Part shown: positions 40,853 to 52,282 of the stretch, piece by piece | Layout of the letters: each line of letters opens with the position of its first letter | How positions within the stretch are numbered: position 1 is the stretch's first letter | NCBI GenBank assembly: GCA_963971575.1 | Contig: OZ020619.1 | Location: forward strand, 24,310,813 to 24,374,812 | DNA from: Liopterus haemorrhoidalis | Taxonomy: Eukaryota; Arthropoda; Insecta; Coleoptera; Dytiscidae | Direction: 5' to 3' | DNA length: 64,000 bases | Notes under the pieces: model-generated | Database searches by the model: none | Told to the model about the DNA's origin: nothing | The model's input: the letters and a program-made list of their open reading frames with translations, nothing else | Translations under genes and position numbers: made by a program

Positions 40853-42235
40853 GAAGCATTTTTTGCGCACGTACGGCTTATTTTTGAATTTATATGTTTC
40901 TGTTTTCTTTATGATCGGATATCCGAATTTGAATAGAAAATAGTTTTTAAAACTTCTTTTGCTGTTTTAAATTTTTAAGAACAGTCATTAAAAACTGGAG
41001 TACAGTTGACCTTTGATATTCGCGAGGTCTCTAACCATAATATTTAGTTCCGTAGGTATGTATATCGCCCGTTAAATGTGACAAGTGAAAGGAATATGCA
41101 CAGTATGTACTGTAGTGTGTATTACACAAACACAATAAATGGTACAGCAGTTTGCATCTAAGCTGGAATTTCGCAGTTATATGCGCAGTAGACTCGATAA
41201 ATAAAGTCGGATGGAGCTCATTTCATGCTCGACCGTTGTATGGGTAACTTCATACATTACAACATGCAAAGCACTGTTGGATCGCGCTATATTTCTATTT
41301 TCTAGTGCGTTCCCTGTCCCACAGCCTCATTGAACTGAGCGAGTTCGCGCAACTCGTACGTACCCCGTACGTTAAGTGAAAACACCTGTATAGCATTTCC
41401 AAAATGAAATGGCCACCCTCACTTATTGATTCCAATAATGGCTGACAGTATAACCATTATACCTGCTGAGTTTATGGTTCTGTTAATAATAGTTGCCAGG
41501 ACCGTAATAATTTTTTCACATTTTTATCTGGCTTAGGACTGGCTATATTTGGATTATAAACATAGGCATGTTTAAAAATCGTTTCGATTTTAAGTTTTTA
41601 TAGTCAATATTAAATACTTGAAATTTCCACAAACAAAAATCATTCTTTTTTTGCAACAACAATAAATCCTAGCAACTTCAAATAATTATACACATGGCTA
41701 ACTTTGTATGGCAATTCTATTCCGTCTTCTTCCAATTTTTTTTATTAATAGATGCACAGTCAGCACTATATTTTTCGAATAAAAGTCGTATATTTTTTAT
41801 TATTGTTTTAGACATAAATTTATCTATTTTCTTGAAAACTTGTAAATCGGATCGTTTTCGCTGCTGATTTTTGCCTCGAACAATGATACGTTGAATTTTT
41901 TTGTATGGAACACTAGTTAATTACAACTAGTTAATATGGATATTTGTGGCGGAACGAAATTGACAAAGGTTTTGGCTTTATTCACGACGTTTTGCGTTTG
42001 CCTTTTTTGGGCAGGTTCTTGTGAGTAGCCAGAGCATAAAAGAATAAATTGACATTATTTATGGACTTAGCTTTGAAGATTTAAAAATAAATCAAAACGT
42101 TAGCTTAGTTAAAAAAAAATGTTTTAATTTTGACTGGTCCAAATCCCATTAATTCATTAATAATATTACCTGCGGATATAACTCATCAAACATATTATTA
42201 TATTAATTTGCGAGGGAATGAACTCTTGGTTAATG
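40853..42235. other. AT-rich intergenic sequence
   Basis: No gene or element boundary could be supported over about 1.4 kb. A GC-richer island lies at 41210-41390. Confidence 0.5.
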
Positions 42236-43260
42236 GCTTTGATACTTGTGATCTTAGTGCGTTGTTCCCCTTGTATGTAGCGTCTAAATAGGACGTTTAG
42301 GCTGGTACTCTCGGTGATAATGGTCAAGATGGCACCCATTGTGAAGTAGAGGCAAACAGTGCATGTCGAGGTATGGGACTGACCTCACAATGGACGGACC
42401 ATTGGCGCTTGATGTTGATAACGGCGACTGGGATTCATTGTTGACGGTCATGTTGACCAATGGACGCGTTGTGGTGATGTGTGATATACGGCGAGGTAGC
42501 GATGTTTTCTCACAGCTTGCGTCGCATTCGTCACCCAGTTCAGACCAGCACCTGGTCCGAATTTACGTATCTGATAAAGTTTGCGCGTCTTGCATCATGT
42601 ACTTCCAACATCGCACTCTGAGTAACAGCGTCATCATAGCACCCCTCGCAGTTGGCATCAACCGTCAACACCAGTGTACTCGGGGCGTGAATCACTCACA
42701 CATAACACGAGAGTAATCTCAGTATGCAGTAACTCAGCATCAGCACTAGGTAACTAGAGCTACTAAATAGCACACGTAGCCTGGAGTGATATGCCGACAC
42801 AACGCAGACCAAGCAAGAACCCTAAAGAGCATGTATCTTCCAGAACGTCCCATCAGCAGGAAGGTGTATCTCATGACTTACAAACCCTAGGGAATTGGCA
42901 TCGATACTGAGGAGCTAGCCCCAGTATGGCGGACTTCCAGGTACAATTCACCTGCAACAGCATCAAACTATGGCTACTAAGTAGCACGAGCAGACTTGAT
43001 GTGCTATCGATGATCCAGCTTATGTCAACACAACACGGATCAAGCGAAGTTCCTAAAATACGTCGGCAATTGTGCGAGTACTTTCCAGAAAACCCTGTCA
43101 CTTTGTATTGTACCCTCCCACTCTTGATACTACTCCGGCAAGGCCGAAACTCGGATTGCCGTCCTCTACGGTAGCTTCCATGCCAGCTGTTGTTGTTTCT
43201 GGATCCTTTTTGTAATTGCACTGCAGCCTGATCCCTTCTTCTGTCCTTTTAATTCATAGA
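42236..43260. repeat. GC-richer unassigned block with a degenerate internal duplication
   Basis: Base composition rises to about half G+C with sharp edges. Segments around 42738-42860 and 42955-43105 share ordered motifs (CAGCATCA, GCTACTAAxTAGCAC, CAACACAAC, ATCAAGCxAAG, TTCCAGAA), suggesting an old ~210-bp tandem duplication. Two open frames of about 116 codons, on opposite strands, resemble nothing recognised. It may be part of an LTR or a decayed element. Confidence 0.45.
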
Positions 43261-43560
43261 GATATATGGAAACATATATCACATATAGGCAGTAGCTGAG
43301 GATTAAGGAATCATATGGAGGTTCATAAACCTCAAATACTCATCTTACTAAAATAAAGTGTATGACTGACACGCGTGCCGTAGGTTGCCAACCCCTGAAC
43401 TAATATGAGTATTTTTTTTTCAGATGGAACGAACGGAAAGGACAATAAATGAAATACGATATAAAAATGCGAGTTTGGGAGAAATAGTAAGTAAATATAC
43501 AATAATATCAATTAAAAACACGTTCGATTCACGCAGGAAGTTATACCCAACATAAAGTCT
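43261..43560. other. Unassigned AT-rich sequence
   Basis: No feature is supported. Confidence 0.4.
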
Positions 43561-43564
43561 GATC

Positions 43565-43735
43565 CTTTAGTTTAGGCGGAACTAGATTTTAAATTCTAGT
43601 TACTTTTACTGACTGATTAAAGCTTTTGATCATTTTGTTCAGCAAAAACCCACTTCAATATATAAAAAATAGATAATCACCATTTACAAAAAATGAAAAT
43701 TCCGGTTAGTTCCGCCTAATCGTTTGGAATAGACT
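43565..43735. mobile_element. MITE, GATTAGGCGGAACTAG family, full copy
   Basis: The left end TTAGGCGGAACTAG and the right end TAGTTCCGCCTAATCGTTTG are inverted; AGTCTATTCCAAACGATTAG (complement of the right end) matches the 38040-38210 copy. The interior includes AAGCTTTTGATCATTTTGTT. It is about 165 bp long, with no obvious TSD. Confidence 0.65.
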
Positions 43736-43784
43736 GTACTTTTTTGCATTTTTCTTGGTTTTATTTTTAATTTCTTACGTTGTT

Positions 43785-43937
43785 TATTCGTTAGACTCTA
43801 TATTAAATTTCAACACAGAACAGGACTAAATGCCCCAATTACACTGTGTCTTACAAACATCCATGCCCTGACCGGGATTCGAACCCGGGATCTTTGGCTC
43901 GTGAAGCAGGAGCGCTACCTCTACGCTACAAAGGCCG
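43785..43937 (-). mobile_element. tRNA-derived SINE or tRNA pseudogene
   Basis: The minus strand from 43937 reads GGCCTTTGTAGCGTAGAGGT as an A-box region and CCCGGGTTCGAATCCCGG as a perfect T-arm/B box. The acceptor stem pairs only partly (about five of seven) and the anticodon loop lacks the usual U33, so it is unlikely to be a working tRNA. About 75 bp of tail (ATGTTTGTAAGACACAGTGT) follows. Confidence 0.55.
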
Positions 43938-44435
43938 ACATTTATTTAGTACTTCTACTTGCATGTCCTTAAATGATGTTGTCCTAAGTAATAATGCACA
44001 AAGTAATTAGCATATATTTTATTTTTATAATTAATTTACACTATTGCTCAAAAAGTATATCAATATTTTGTTTGCAAATTTATTTAAACATTTCTAAATT
44101 TGATCAAATTATATAATAACTTATTGAAATATTGGAATATAAAATGTACAAATCACAGTAAATATAAGAAATAATAATAATAATTATTATTATTATGAAA
44201 ATAGCAATAAATAAGATAAGCTATCAGTCAATTATTGATTACAAACAAATATCTAGGTTAAATATATATTCAACTGCACTTTCAGTCGCACTCAGGAAGT
44301 CGGTAGTATTTTTTATTATATTCCTCTTGTTGCATATAAATATACAAAACAGTTTTGCATTTTTTTTTTAATTTGAAGGCTTAAAAAAATCATAAATGTA
44401 TGTAGCACGCAAAAACCACGTGTGACGTCAGAGCC
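43938..44435. other. AT-rich intergenic sequence
   Basis: No gene is visible. A self-complementary (AAT)n/(ATT)n tract sits at 44172-44196. Confidence 0.5.
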
Positions 44436-44495
44436 TACCTAGTGTACAGCGTACAGCCTACCCAGTCTACAGCGTACAGCCTACACAGTCTGTCG
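44436..44495 (+). repeat. Minisatellite, ~27-bp unit, 2-3 copies
   Basis: CCTACCTAGTGTACAGCGTA, CCTACCCAGTCTACAGCGTA and CCTACACAGTCTGTCG follow each other with CAG spacers. It lies about 120 bp upstream of the THAP relic. Confidence 0.75.
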
Positions 44496-44611
44496 TGAAT
44501 TTATTTGCTTCTATAACTTTTATAGATTGTGTAAAGTTAGAGTGATTTTAATTAAAATAAAGTTATTCTACATGTTTACCGAATTAAATTATATATTAAA
44601 ATATATAAAAC

Positions 44612-44765
44612 ATGGATGATCCAGAGACCAGTACTTCGAAACATCGAAAATATTGTTTAGTACCGATGTGAACAAATACTTTGTTTAGAACTCCACAAAA
44701 ACTATTTATTTCATACCTAATGGTGAAAAACAAAAGAAATGGAAGAAAAGAATCAATGTTGGGTA
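44612..44765 (+). pseudogene. THAP zinc-finger exon relic
   Basis: ATG 44612 opens MDDPETSTSKHRKYCLVPM, where the next codon is TGA in place of the second zinc Cys (C-X4-C in functional THAP domains). It continues TNTLFRTPQKLF and then, after a one-base frame change, FIPNGEKQKKWKKRINVG with a possible donor GG|GTAAAT. The order KYC..P.C, TP.KLF, IP.....KW fits a THAP domain, a C2CH DNA-binding finger found in P-element transposases and host regulators. Two disabling changes make it a relic. Confidence 0.6.
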
Positions 44766-44860
44766 AATTGTCACTCTGAGCCCTAACAAAACCTTTATCT
44801 GCCATTTTAAAAATAAATTCGTGAAAATTGTTTAAAAAAGAAATACAAAACTTTCAAACA

Positions 44861-45484
44861 ATACACGTTAGAGTTGCCAATAACAATTAATCAATCGATT
44901 AATTGATCATTTGATTAATCGAAATGATATAATCGATTTTGATTAAATTGGTAAAAAATTATCGATTAATTGATTATGAAATAAAAAAAGAAACGTGTTC
45001 ATTCGCCGAAAAACAAATTGGACAGTCTTAATGTTGTATTTTAAAGGCTGATATAAAATCATTTGTCCGTTTTATTTGGAAAACATAAGTAATGGAAGGT
45101 AATACAATGTCTGCATAAACAAATATTTTTTTTACAAACAGGCTGTAACAATAAATAATGCCCGTTTGAACGAATACTATATAATATTGATGTTACATAT
45201 TAAATACGTAAATTTCAATACAAATAATTCATTGTTAAAATACATTTTTGCTTATTGAAAAGAAGAGAGCAAAGTCATCTTACCGACCAGTGTTTCAACA
45301 ATACAACTAAGTAATTTCTTGAAAATAAAATAAAATTATCGATTAATAATAAATTAATCGAAACTTTATTTGTTAAAAGATTAAGCAATAGTTATTAAAA
45401 ATATTGTATGATTAACCGATTAATTGAAACAAAATAATCGATTATTTCAATATACGATTAATCGTTGCCATCTCTAATACACAC
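44861..45484. mobile_element. hAT-type MITE with ATCGATTAAT subterminal repeats
   Basis: The element 44869-45476 (608 bp) begins TAGAGTTGCCAATAACAATT and ends AATCGTTGCCATCTCTA, flanked by ATACACGT and ATACACAC (six of eight identical). Both ends are crowded with ATCGATTAAT motifs, likely binding sites. It is non-coding. Confidence 0.75.
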
Positions 45485-45499
45485 GTAAAGGCTTGTGTA

Positions 45500-46085
45500 G
45501 ATTATGGTGGGATATGACTCAATACGGGCAGCCATTATGTAGGAATTGACTCGATTGTACCCGATATTATTCGCATTGTGTGGTTTAATTCTACATCCAC
45601 TTTGTGGGTGTGAGAGCTGTTAAGCTAAACTGGGGAACAATATTCAGCTGCAGAGTACACCAATCCTAGGGCAGAAATACGTTAAGTAGAGGCCGTAGAG
45701 CCCCATGTTGTACCACAAAGTTTTTGGATATTATTGTTCCTAGTTCGGATCTTTGCAGCAGTATTTATGAGATGTTGTTTGTAACTCAGGGTTCTGTAAT
45801 AGGTCACTCCCAGGTATTATGGATTTTTATTGTAAGGTAGAATGCTATTATTTAGAAATATCTATAGTTCTTTGTTTGCCAATTTATTATTGAGGTGAAA
45901 ACAAGAAGCCTCTGTTTTAGTTGAGCTAGGTTGGAGCCTCCATTCAAGAAAATACTTTGACAAGGTGGTTAAGTCTCGTGTTAATATGCTCTCGGCCACT
46001 TCCATGTTTCTGTCTTTTATAGCTAACGCCCAATCGTCTGCATATCCAAACCTTTCAGATTTGGTCATAGGAATATCAGCTATAT
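45500..46085 (-). pseudogene. Non-LTR reverse transcriptase, YADD to C-terminus
   Basis: The frame 46068-45862 holds RFGYADDWALAIKDRNMEVA, followed by LEWRLQPSSTKTEASCFHLN and KLANKEL. Farther along in other frames come KIRTRNNNIQKLCGTTWGS, LGLVYSAAEYCSPVWL and VDVELNHTMRIISGTIES, a well-conserved C-terminal series of insect Jockey-like elements. It is 5'-truncated, with stops and frame changes. Confidence 0.75.
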
Positions 46086-46244
46086 ACAGCTATATACTTT
46101 ACTTTGTTTCAGGTGCGAACCCACAGCATATGTCTTTTACATAAAAAGCTGGAATTCTCTGCCTGCAGTTTCTTCCCAATAAACTTTACCCTACTATACA
46201 ACGTAAGTTTTTTTTATGAGTAAATAGTTGAGAACAATAGTAAA

Positions 46245-46330
46245 AGAAAAAATTGATGTGGTGTATGAATTTTCACACCCCTAAGGTTTTGGTAGGTATT
46301 TTAGTAAATAGTAAGTGACAAGATATTGTC
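46245..46330 (-). mobile_element. Tail-only fragment of the long SINE
   Basis: AAAAAATTGATGTGGTGTAT, GAATTTTCACACC and TAGTAAATAGTAAGTGA match the 3' tail segment of the SINE copies at 3236-3775 and 8862-9378. Confidence 0.55.
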
Positions 46331-46544
46331 GGTACATATTAAAACTGATAAAATTCGAGAATTCTTCCATCTGTCAACTTTCAAGTGCAGTTAATTACGA
46401 TATGCACCCACATCAAGATATCTGTCCAGTTGGTCAGTCACCAATGTCACCAGGATATTGCAAAAAACTTTAGAATTTTTTTTTTTAATAATTAGGTTAA
46501 ATATTCCTGTTAAATAGCCGCCGTTCACATCAATGTACATTATT

Positions 46545-47250
46545 AACGTTTGGCACGATCGTTGACGAAATTACTGAAAGGATATCTTTAGCTACCGATG
46601 CGTTTGGAAGATTGAGGGAACTGGTCTGCAATGCCAGAGGTCTACAGTATCACACCAAGATAAAGGTTTACAGGGCGGTTGTCCCCTCAGTACTCCTGAA
46701 GAGTAGCGAATCTTGGTGTCTCTATCGTAGGCACATCGGAGTGTTGGAAAGAATTCATCAGGGATTGATATTCTGAAGATTTAATGGCAGGATTACGTGC
46801 CTGATACTGACATTCTAAAAAAAGCAGGCATGTTGAGCATTGAAGCTACCCTAATTCAAAAACATCTTAAATTTACAGGACATGTATTTAGAATGCCAGA
46901 TAACCATATGCCTAAGCAGGTACTGTATTCAGAACTCACAAATGGCAGTAGAAACCCTGGAGCCCCGTATAGGAGATATATAGATATGGTCAAGAGCTCA
47001 CTCAAATTATGTCACTTCCTACATTCATCTAGGGAGAAGGCATGCACTGATCGCACCAGGTGGAAAAACTCTGTGTCTTGTGCAGTGAAATTGTTTGAAC
47101 AGCAGAAAATAACACTAGCTTAGACTGCTCGTGCTAGACAAAAGGAGAGACTTAATAGTATGCCTATGTCATCTGGAGAGTATTTTTGCTGTGTGTCCGG
47201 AAACCTTTTGTGTCGCGTATTGGACTCTATAGCCATGAAAAGGCACATTC
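46545..47250 (+). pseudogene. Non-LTR reverse transcriptase C-terminal domain
   Basis: The frame reads EITERISLATDAFGRLRELV, YHTKIKVYRAVVPSVLL and SESWCLYRRHIGVLERIHQG; then, after stops, 46797-47123 encodes MPDTDILKKAGMLSIEATLI, KHLKFTGHVFRMPDNHMPKQ, VLYSELTNGSRNPGAPYRR and DRTRWKNSVSCAVKLFE. This DTDIL...G.V.RMPD...PKQ series is the conserved end of a widely spread metazoan endonuclease-reverse transcriptase family. The sequence after it (CVSGNLLCRV...AMKRHIQEGM) may be its terminal C2H2 finger. The rest of the polymerase is absent. Confidence 0.75.
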
Positions 47251-47776
47251 AAGAAGGAATGTATAGATTTGTAAAGCACCCATCATCGTTCGCCGGGGTT
47301 AGACATATATAATATTGTTGCAGGAGGTAGTACCCCAGGAGAAGTCCCCCAGGTGACGAAGTATCCAGAACAATGCACCCAGGCTAGCTCACGAGCTGGG
47401 TTTCTAGTATGCCGCCTGGGCTTGAAGAGCCTGGTCTTGCTAAAGCGTCTGAAATTGAGATTGTGTTACCCTTAGGGATGTTCTAAATGATAAACAACAA
47501 TGTGAATTTACATATTTATTTAACAAAATATATATATATCTAAAAGCCTTCTACCATATATGGTATAGGCTGAAGATATAAATAAACATAACAAAAGTGT
47601 ATGTTAACAATATATGAAGTATAGTAACAATACAAAGCAATATATAGTTGAGGACTAGGATTGTGAGTAGGATTGAGAAAGGACGGCGAGCGTCGTTGTG
47701 GGCGGCGAGCATCCAACATGGTGCTGGGCGTCGCGGCGATAATATACAATGGGCGGCGAGCATCGTGGTTGGGTCC
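47251..47776. other. Unassigned sequence before the 94-bp minisatellite
   Basis: No gene is supported. A GC-richer part (47330-47460) is followed by AT-rich DNA and then ACGGCGAGCGTCGTTGTGGG-type repeats leading into the minisatellite. Confidence 0.4.
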
Positions 47777-48282
47777 GTAATGGACGTTTGTGGACGAACA
47801 AGTGTCCTTTGGTGGCAGCGCCAGAAGGCTCTATGGCGGCAGCGCCAGAGCAGGCGTTGTGTTGAGGTCCGTAATGGACGTTTGTGGACGAACAAGTGTC
47901 CTTTGGTGGCAGCGCCAGAAGGCTCTATGGCAGCAGCGCCAGAGCAGGCGTTGTGTTGAGGTCCGTAATGGACGTTTGTGGACGAACAAGTGTCCTTTGG
48001 TGGCAGCGCCAGAAGGCTCTATGGCGGCAGCGCCAGAGCAGGCGTTGTGTTGAGGTCCGTAATGGACGTTTGTGGACGAACAAGTGTCCTTTGGTGGCAG
48101 TGCCAGAAGGCTCTATGGCGGCAGCGCCAGAGCAGGCGTTGTGGTGACAGCGCCCTAAAGGCTCTATGGCGGCAGCGCCAGAGCAGGCGTTGTGGTGGCA
48201 GCGCCCTGAAGGCTCTATGGTGGCAGCGCCCTGAAGGCTCTATGGCGGCAGCGCCAGAGCAGGCGTTGTGGTGCGTCTCCAA
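47777..48282 (+). repeat. Minisatellite, 94-bp unit plus shorter submotifs
   Basis: Units starting GTAATGGACGTTTGTGGACG at 47777, 47871, 47965 and 48059 are exactly 94 bp apart and nearly identical. Each contains GGTGGCAGCGCCAGAAGGCT and TATGGCGGCAGCGCCAGAGC. From 48150 only the GGCAGCGCC...GGCTCTATGG submodule repeats (about 36 bp). Because 94 is not a multiple of three, several staggered ORFs of about 87 codons appear on both strands; they are artefacts. Confidence 0.9.
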
Positions 48283-48829
48283 CAAGATGTTCGTTGTTGG
48301 AGATTCGGTGACGGAATGTGCGATTCGCTGATCCTGTGCAGTCCTTCGTTTCATGCTCATCCAGAGCGATGGGTGACTGCGGGTTCGGATGATTTGGCGG
48401 GTGCGCTTCTGCAAGAAGGCCAATGGAGTGTAAAGGACTCAGAAAAGCGGAAGATTTTCGTGGTGCTGGATTCCAGGCGGCGTTGCGGTACTTCAGAGTA
48501 TCCACACGGTTTTGTGCCCTGGCAAAGGCGTATCTCGGCCCTGGGAGCCGTGCGGGAGCAGCGGTTTGACGGCACTGGAGTGCTGACGATGTTCCGAGTC
48601 GTTAGAGCCGAATGTTGATATGTTGTCACGGGCGCGAAAAAATATGGGGCGCCACTTTCGGGAGTGAAGGTGATCTGCCCCGAGTGCGACCAAACTATGG
48701 GGCGCCGCTTCCAATGATGTTTGTGGCGTGAAAGACCGCGCTCTTGGATCTTTCTTCTCTAGGAGCGTTGGACTTCCTTCGGGACGTTCTTCCCCATCGT
48801 CGTTGCTGGCGACGGTGGTTGCCCTGTGC
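48283..48829. other. GC-rich unassigned block between minisatellites
   Basis: A block of about 55 percent G+C, with open frames on both strands but no recognised domain. Internal near-repeats include AAATATGGGGCGCCACTTTC (48650) and AAACTATGGGGCGCCGCTTC (48693). It probably belongs to one decayed or non-coding mobile element together with the two minisatellites. Confidence 0.4.
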
Positions 48830-49030
48830 AGGAACTCAGCATGTAGCGAGTTGGTTGGGAACTCCGCGTGTAACGAGTTCGTGGTGCGACTCTGCATGTA
48901 ACGAGTCGTGGTGCAACTCAGCGTGTAGCGAGCTATGGTGCGAACCCCGCATGTAGCGAGTTCGTGTTGCGACCCCGCGTCTAGCGAGTCGTAGGACAAC
49001 TCAGCGTGAAGCGGGTTGTGGTGCGAACAG
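48830..49030 (+). repeat. Minisatellite, ~27-30-bp GTAGCGAG units
   Basis: About seven variants of AACTCAGCATGTAGCGAGTT GTGGTGCG run head to tail, with GCGTGTAACGAG, GCATGTAACGAG and GCGTCTAGCGAG versions. No coding meaning is apparent. Confidence 0.85.
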
Positions 49031-49374
49031 ACAGACAACAAACAGACAGATAGATACACAGATTCTAAAAACGGATAAAACGACTATTCTGCCGGAAGGG
49101 CGCGCAGTTATGTTTGCTTAGGTCAATTAGATTCATTTTGGAACACGTATGGAACTCACGTAGCCAGGAATTAAAACATTGGATACAGTATCATATCCGA
49201 CTGTCTTAAAAATTAGTATTTTTTATTAGAATTTGAGCTAATTTTTCCACGTGTGGTAGTCCGCCACCCCTCCTGGAACCTTGGGCAGTCCTTTATTATC
49301 CCCCACAATAGCCCAATTAAAATAGTATATCATTGTGTATGCGTAGAACTTGGTGGTGTCGGGTACGAAAGTGG

Positions 49375-49605
49375 CGTTCACCCAGGGATGGGCTGCTCAT
49401 ATAATTGTCCAGTTCAATCGTCGGGCCGCACTGAGAGATGGCCGTTTTTGGGCCAACTTCAATTATCAGGGCCATCTGGGTCTGAACTCCATACGAATTG
49501 TGATTTTGAAAATCAAATTTCGAAAGATGTTTTTATATCATCTCGAAAAGGGGGGGGGGTAATATTTCATATAACCGGGCTCTCATAACAGTCCCTGCGT
49601 TCACC
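49375..49605. mobile_element. hAT MITE with 8-bp TSD CGTTCACC
   Basis: The element 49383-49597 (215 bp) starts CAGGGATGGG and ends CAGTCCCTG, flanked by perfect CGTTCACC copies (49375-49382 and 49598-49605). A G9 run and GGGCCATCTGGGT lie inside. It is non-coding. Confidence 0.85.
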
Positions 49606-50014
49606 CCTTCTCATTTATATTTGTAATAAACATATTTACAAATATATTTATTACAAATTCTAGCAGTGTTCTAGCATATGTTAATTCGAGAAATGTGATT
49701 GTTCTAAAAAATACTATTTACCTTGTTTCAGATGTTGGCGGGGGCAGCAACATATTTTGTGATTATGCTTCAGTTTCAAACTACTCGTACTTAAAACATT
49801 GGAGATATCCAGACTTCCCAAGAATATTTTTATTAATTAAAGCTATTATATGAAATAAAACATGTTTATTTGCTCATCTATGTACATACCTCCAAAATAC
49901 ATATGTTTGGATAACGCACTTAACGGCAAACCCCTTCAAACCCTCTACGCCACTGCATTTGCTAGTCGACCGGTTGGATTTCGTTTCGAATCCTGTCGGC
50001 ACACTAGCAAATGT
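49606..50014. other. Unassigned AT-rich sequence
   Basis: No feature is supported. An inverted AT-rich pair (ATTTGTAATAAACATATTTA with AAATATATTTATTACAAAT) lies at about 49619-49658. Confidence 0.4.
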
Positions 50015-51345
50015 ATTACAACTAGAGATGGGAATTTCGGCTCAGTTTGCGGAACCGGATCAGTGCAGGTCGTTCAGTTTGCTGATCCGGCTCTTTGATC
50101 CGGCTCAGTGATCCGGTTAAGTAAACTTGTCCCTGAGAAACAGGTCGGTCAGTCGTCAGTTCTCCCACCGTTCAATACGATTGTAAGTTTGGAATATGTA
50201 GGTAGAACGTCGGTCAGATGGCTCTTGCATTATATGAACAGACAGCGGAAACCGGCAATGTATATTGGACTGTAATAAATGCGATAAAAACGTCTGAATA
50301 TTTGCCCCTTTATTGCCTTTATTCTTGTTAATATTCTTAGTATGAATTCAAGACTAAAGACAAATGTTAGACTAAAGACTTGTTACAAAGAAATAATGAA
50401 GTTAAATAAATAAAAATCTATAGAAGTGAATTATCTTCTTTGCATTTTACATTTAACAATTGTAAAATGAAATTAACATTTTTGCCGGTTTAATAGTAAA
50501 CAAACAATTCACCAGATGTGTTAAGTTTATGGCGATGTTTATTGCCCTTATAAATCGGACATCGGGGATTTGGGCAATATTTTTCATATTTTTATATAGT
50601 GTAGTTGTAAGAAAGTACAGACTAGAGATGGGAATTTCGGTTCAGTTTGCGGAACCGGATCAGTGGAGGTTGTTCAGTTTCCGAGACACAGGTCGCTCGT
50701 TCGTTTGTTCGTAGGTAGTACGTCGCTCAGAGCCGGGTAAACACTATCCCGAGACACAGGTCGGTCGTTCGTTTGTAGGTAGAACGTCGCTAAGAGCCGG
50801 TTCTTGCAATATATGAACTGAACACAGGTCAGTCAGTTGTCGAACGGGCGGTCGTTCGTTCGTAGGTAGAACGTCGCTTAGCCCCGGATCTTATCTAACA
50901 TTTTTGAAACAAACAATTCACTTTATGTAGCTACTGTATTTTAAATCAGATGTGTTAAGTTTATGGCGATGTTTATTGCCCTTATAAATCGGACATCTGG
51001 GATTTGGGTAATATTTTTAATATTTTTATATAGTACGGTTGTAAGAATACAGACTAAGCCTATTAGTTTCAAATAAACTGCCCTACAAATTGATGACAAA
51101 ATACACTTTATGATAATACATTGCAAGCCGGGTTTTCGCGAAGTTCAACATGACATTGATCCAAATCCGGATCACTCCAGTCACTGCTCACAATCGCCCG
51201 ACCAATCGTATCCTTGAAACTTGAAACTATAGATAGAGCCGTGAGCCAGCTCATTTCAATTTGGTGAATCGTGTCACTTCGGTCAGTGTACTGAGCCGGC
51301 TCAGGGAGCCGGTTCGTTCATGAACGACCCATCTCTAATTACAAC
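50015..51345. mobile_element. hAT-type element, 1.3 kb, TSD ATTACAAC, with internal duplication
   Basis: The element 50023-51337 begins TAGAGATGGGAATTTCGG and ends GAACGACCCATCTCTA, flanked by perfect ATTACAAC octamers. It has no transposase. Inside, a segment beginning GATGTGTTAAGTTTATGGCG occurs at about 50516 and 50949, and a second terminal-like TAGAGATGGGAATTTCGG at 50624 shows that roughly 430 bp are tandemly duplicated. Modules of GAGACACAGGTCGGTCGTTC GTAGGTAGAACGTCGCT recur three to four times. Confidence 0.85.
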
Positions 51346-51765
51346 AGTAATAATTCAGATTTTGTGAAACCAACACGTCTCTCTACAAACCGTACAGTTA
51401 TTTCCACAGTTTTTCTCTAAAAAATTGTGTGTCTACACATACCCCTCGAGGACCGTGTATATCATGTCTCCAGCACCACTTCTCTATTCTGTTCGTACAT
51501 CGATCCAGCACTAAAAGATAAGTATTTAGTTATATTCTGACATATTCTAATTACTTATCTTTTTAGTTGCTATTTGCCCCGCAAAAAAATATCTGCTCAC
51601 CATTTTTATCTGTGTATATCCCAAGATTTTCTTCGAATTTTAACAATGAGGCATATAATTCACAATGTATGTACAAACAATTAGAAAGCACTTCATACGA
51701 AAATATTAATATTTTATTATTATATTATTAAAATTATATTATTAAGTTATTTTACTCACTGTCTT
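51346..51765. other. Unassigned AT-rich sequence
   Basis: No feature is supported. Confidence 0.4.
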
Positions 51766-51769
51766 TTAA

Positions 51770-52282
51770 AATCATATTTTTGTACATTTGCGAATTTTCT
51801 TCAGAGGTTTAGAGTCAGAGTTCAAAATTTCATGAAAGCATTTTCCCATATTAAATTTTACTTGCAATATTGCATGAACAGTCTCAAATTTAAGCGCCGT
51901 TTTTTTCAGACGTCTACAATGAATTTACAACGGAAAACACTCGCTCAATGGGTCCATTTGTTCCAGGTAGACAAAACACATGCTGAATGAGTATTTAATA
52001 TTATATTAAAGGGAATATCCGGCTAACTGCTAACAGCGTGAAGATATCAAGATGTATAAAAATTAAATGTTAAATGTTGGATAAAAAAAAAGAATAATAA
52101 TAAAAAAATTGTTAATATTTAGTTTGTTTTTAGCATGTATTATAAAAGCAATATTATTATTTTAGAATAAGTGCTATATTTCCGGAAGCGGGACATGCGG
52201 GACGATTAATAATTTTCCGGGACGAATTTAGTTATCAATAGTAAAGCGGGACATGGGTCTCTAATCCGGGACTGTCCCGGCT
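51770..52282 (-). pseudogene. hAT transposase C-terminal fragment with element end
   Basis: On the minus strand, 51965-51770 translates to NGPIERVFSVVNSL, then ETVHAILQVKFNMGKCFHEI and SDSKPLKKIRK, the dimerisation region of an hAT group distinct from the 0.98-3.15 kb element. The right flank ends at 52282 in CCGGGACTGTCCCGGCTG, whose complement (CAGCCGGGACAGTCCCGG) looks like an hAT terminus, followed inward by repeated GCGGGACATG motifs. A stop interrupts the frame. Confidence 0.6.

Noticed and set aside
42363..43221. Host genes in the GC-richer island (two ~116-codon frames)
   Set aside because: Opposite-strand frames of similar length with no domain, signal or splice support; more likely chance frames in GC-rich DNA.
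43863..43937. Functional tRNA gene on the minus strand
   Set aside because: The T-arm is perfect, but the acceptor stem is mismatched and the anticodon loop is not canonical; a tail follows, fitting a SINE or pseudogene.
44596..44805. Minus-strand open frame of 69 codons
   Set aside because: It is antisense to the THAP relic and shows no independent features.
47540..48629. Many overlapping open frames on both strands in the 94-bp minisatellite region
   Set aside because: A GC-rich repeat with few stop codons yields staggered frames in every phase; none has a recognisable domain.
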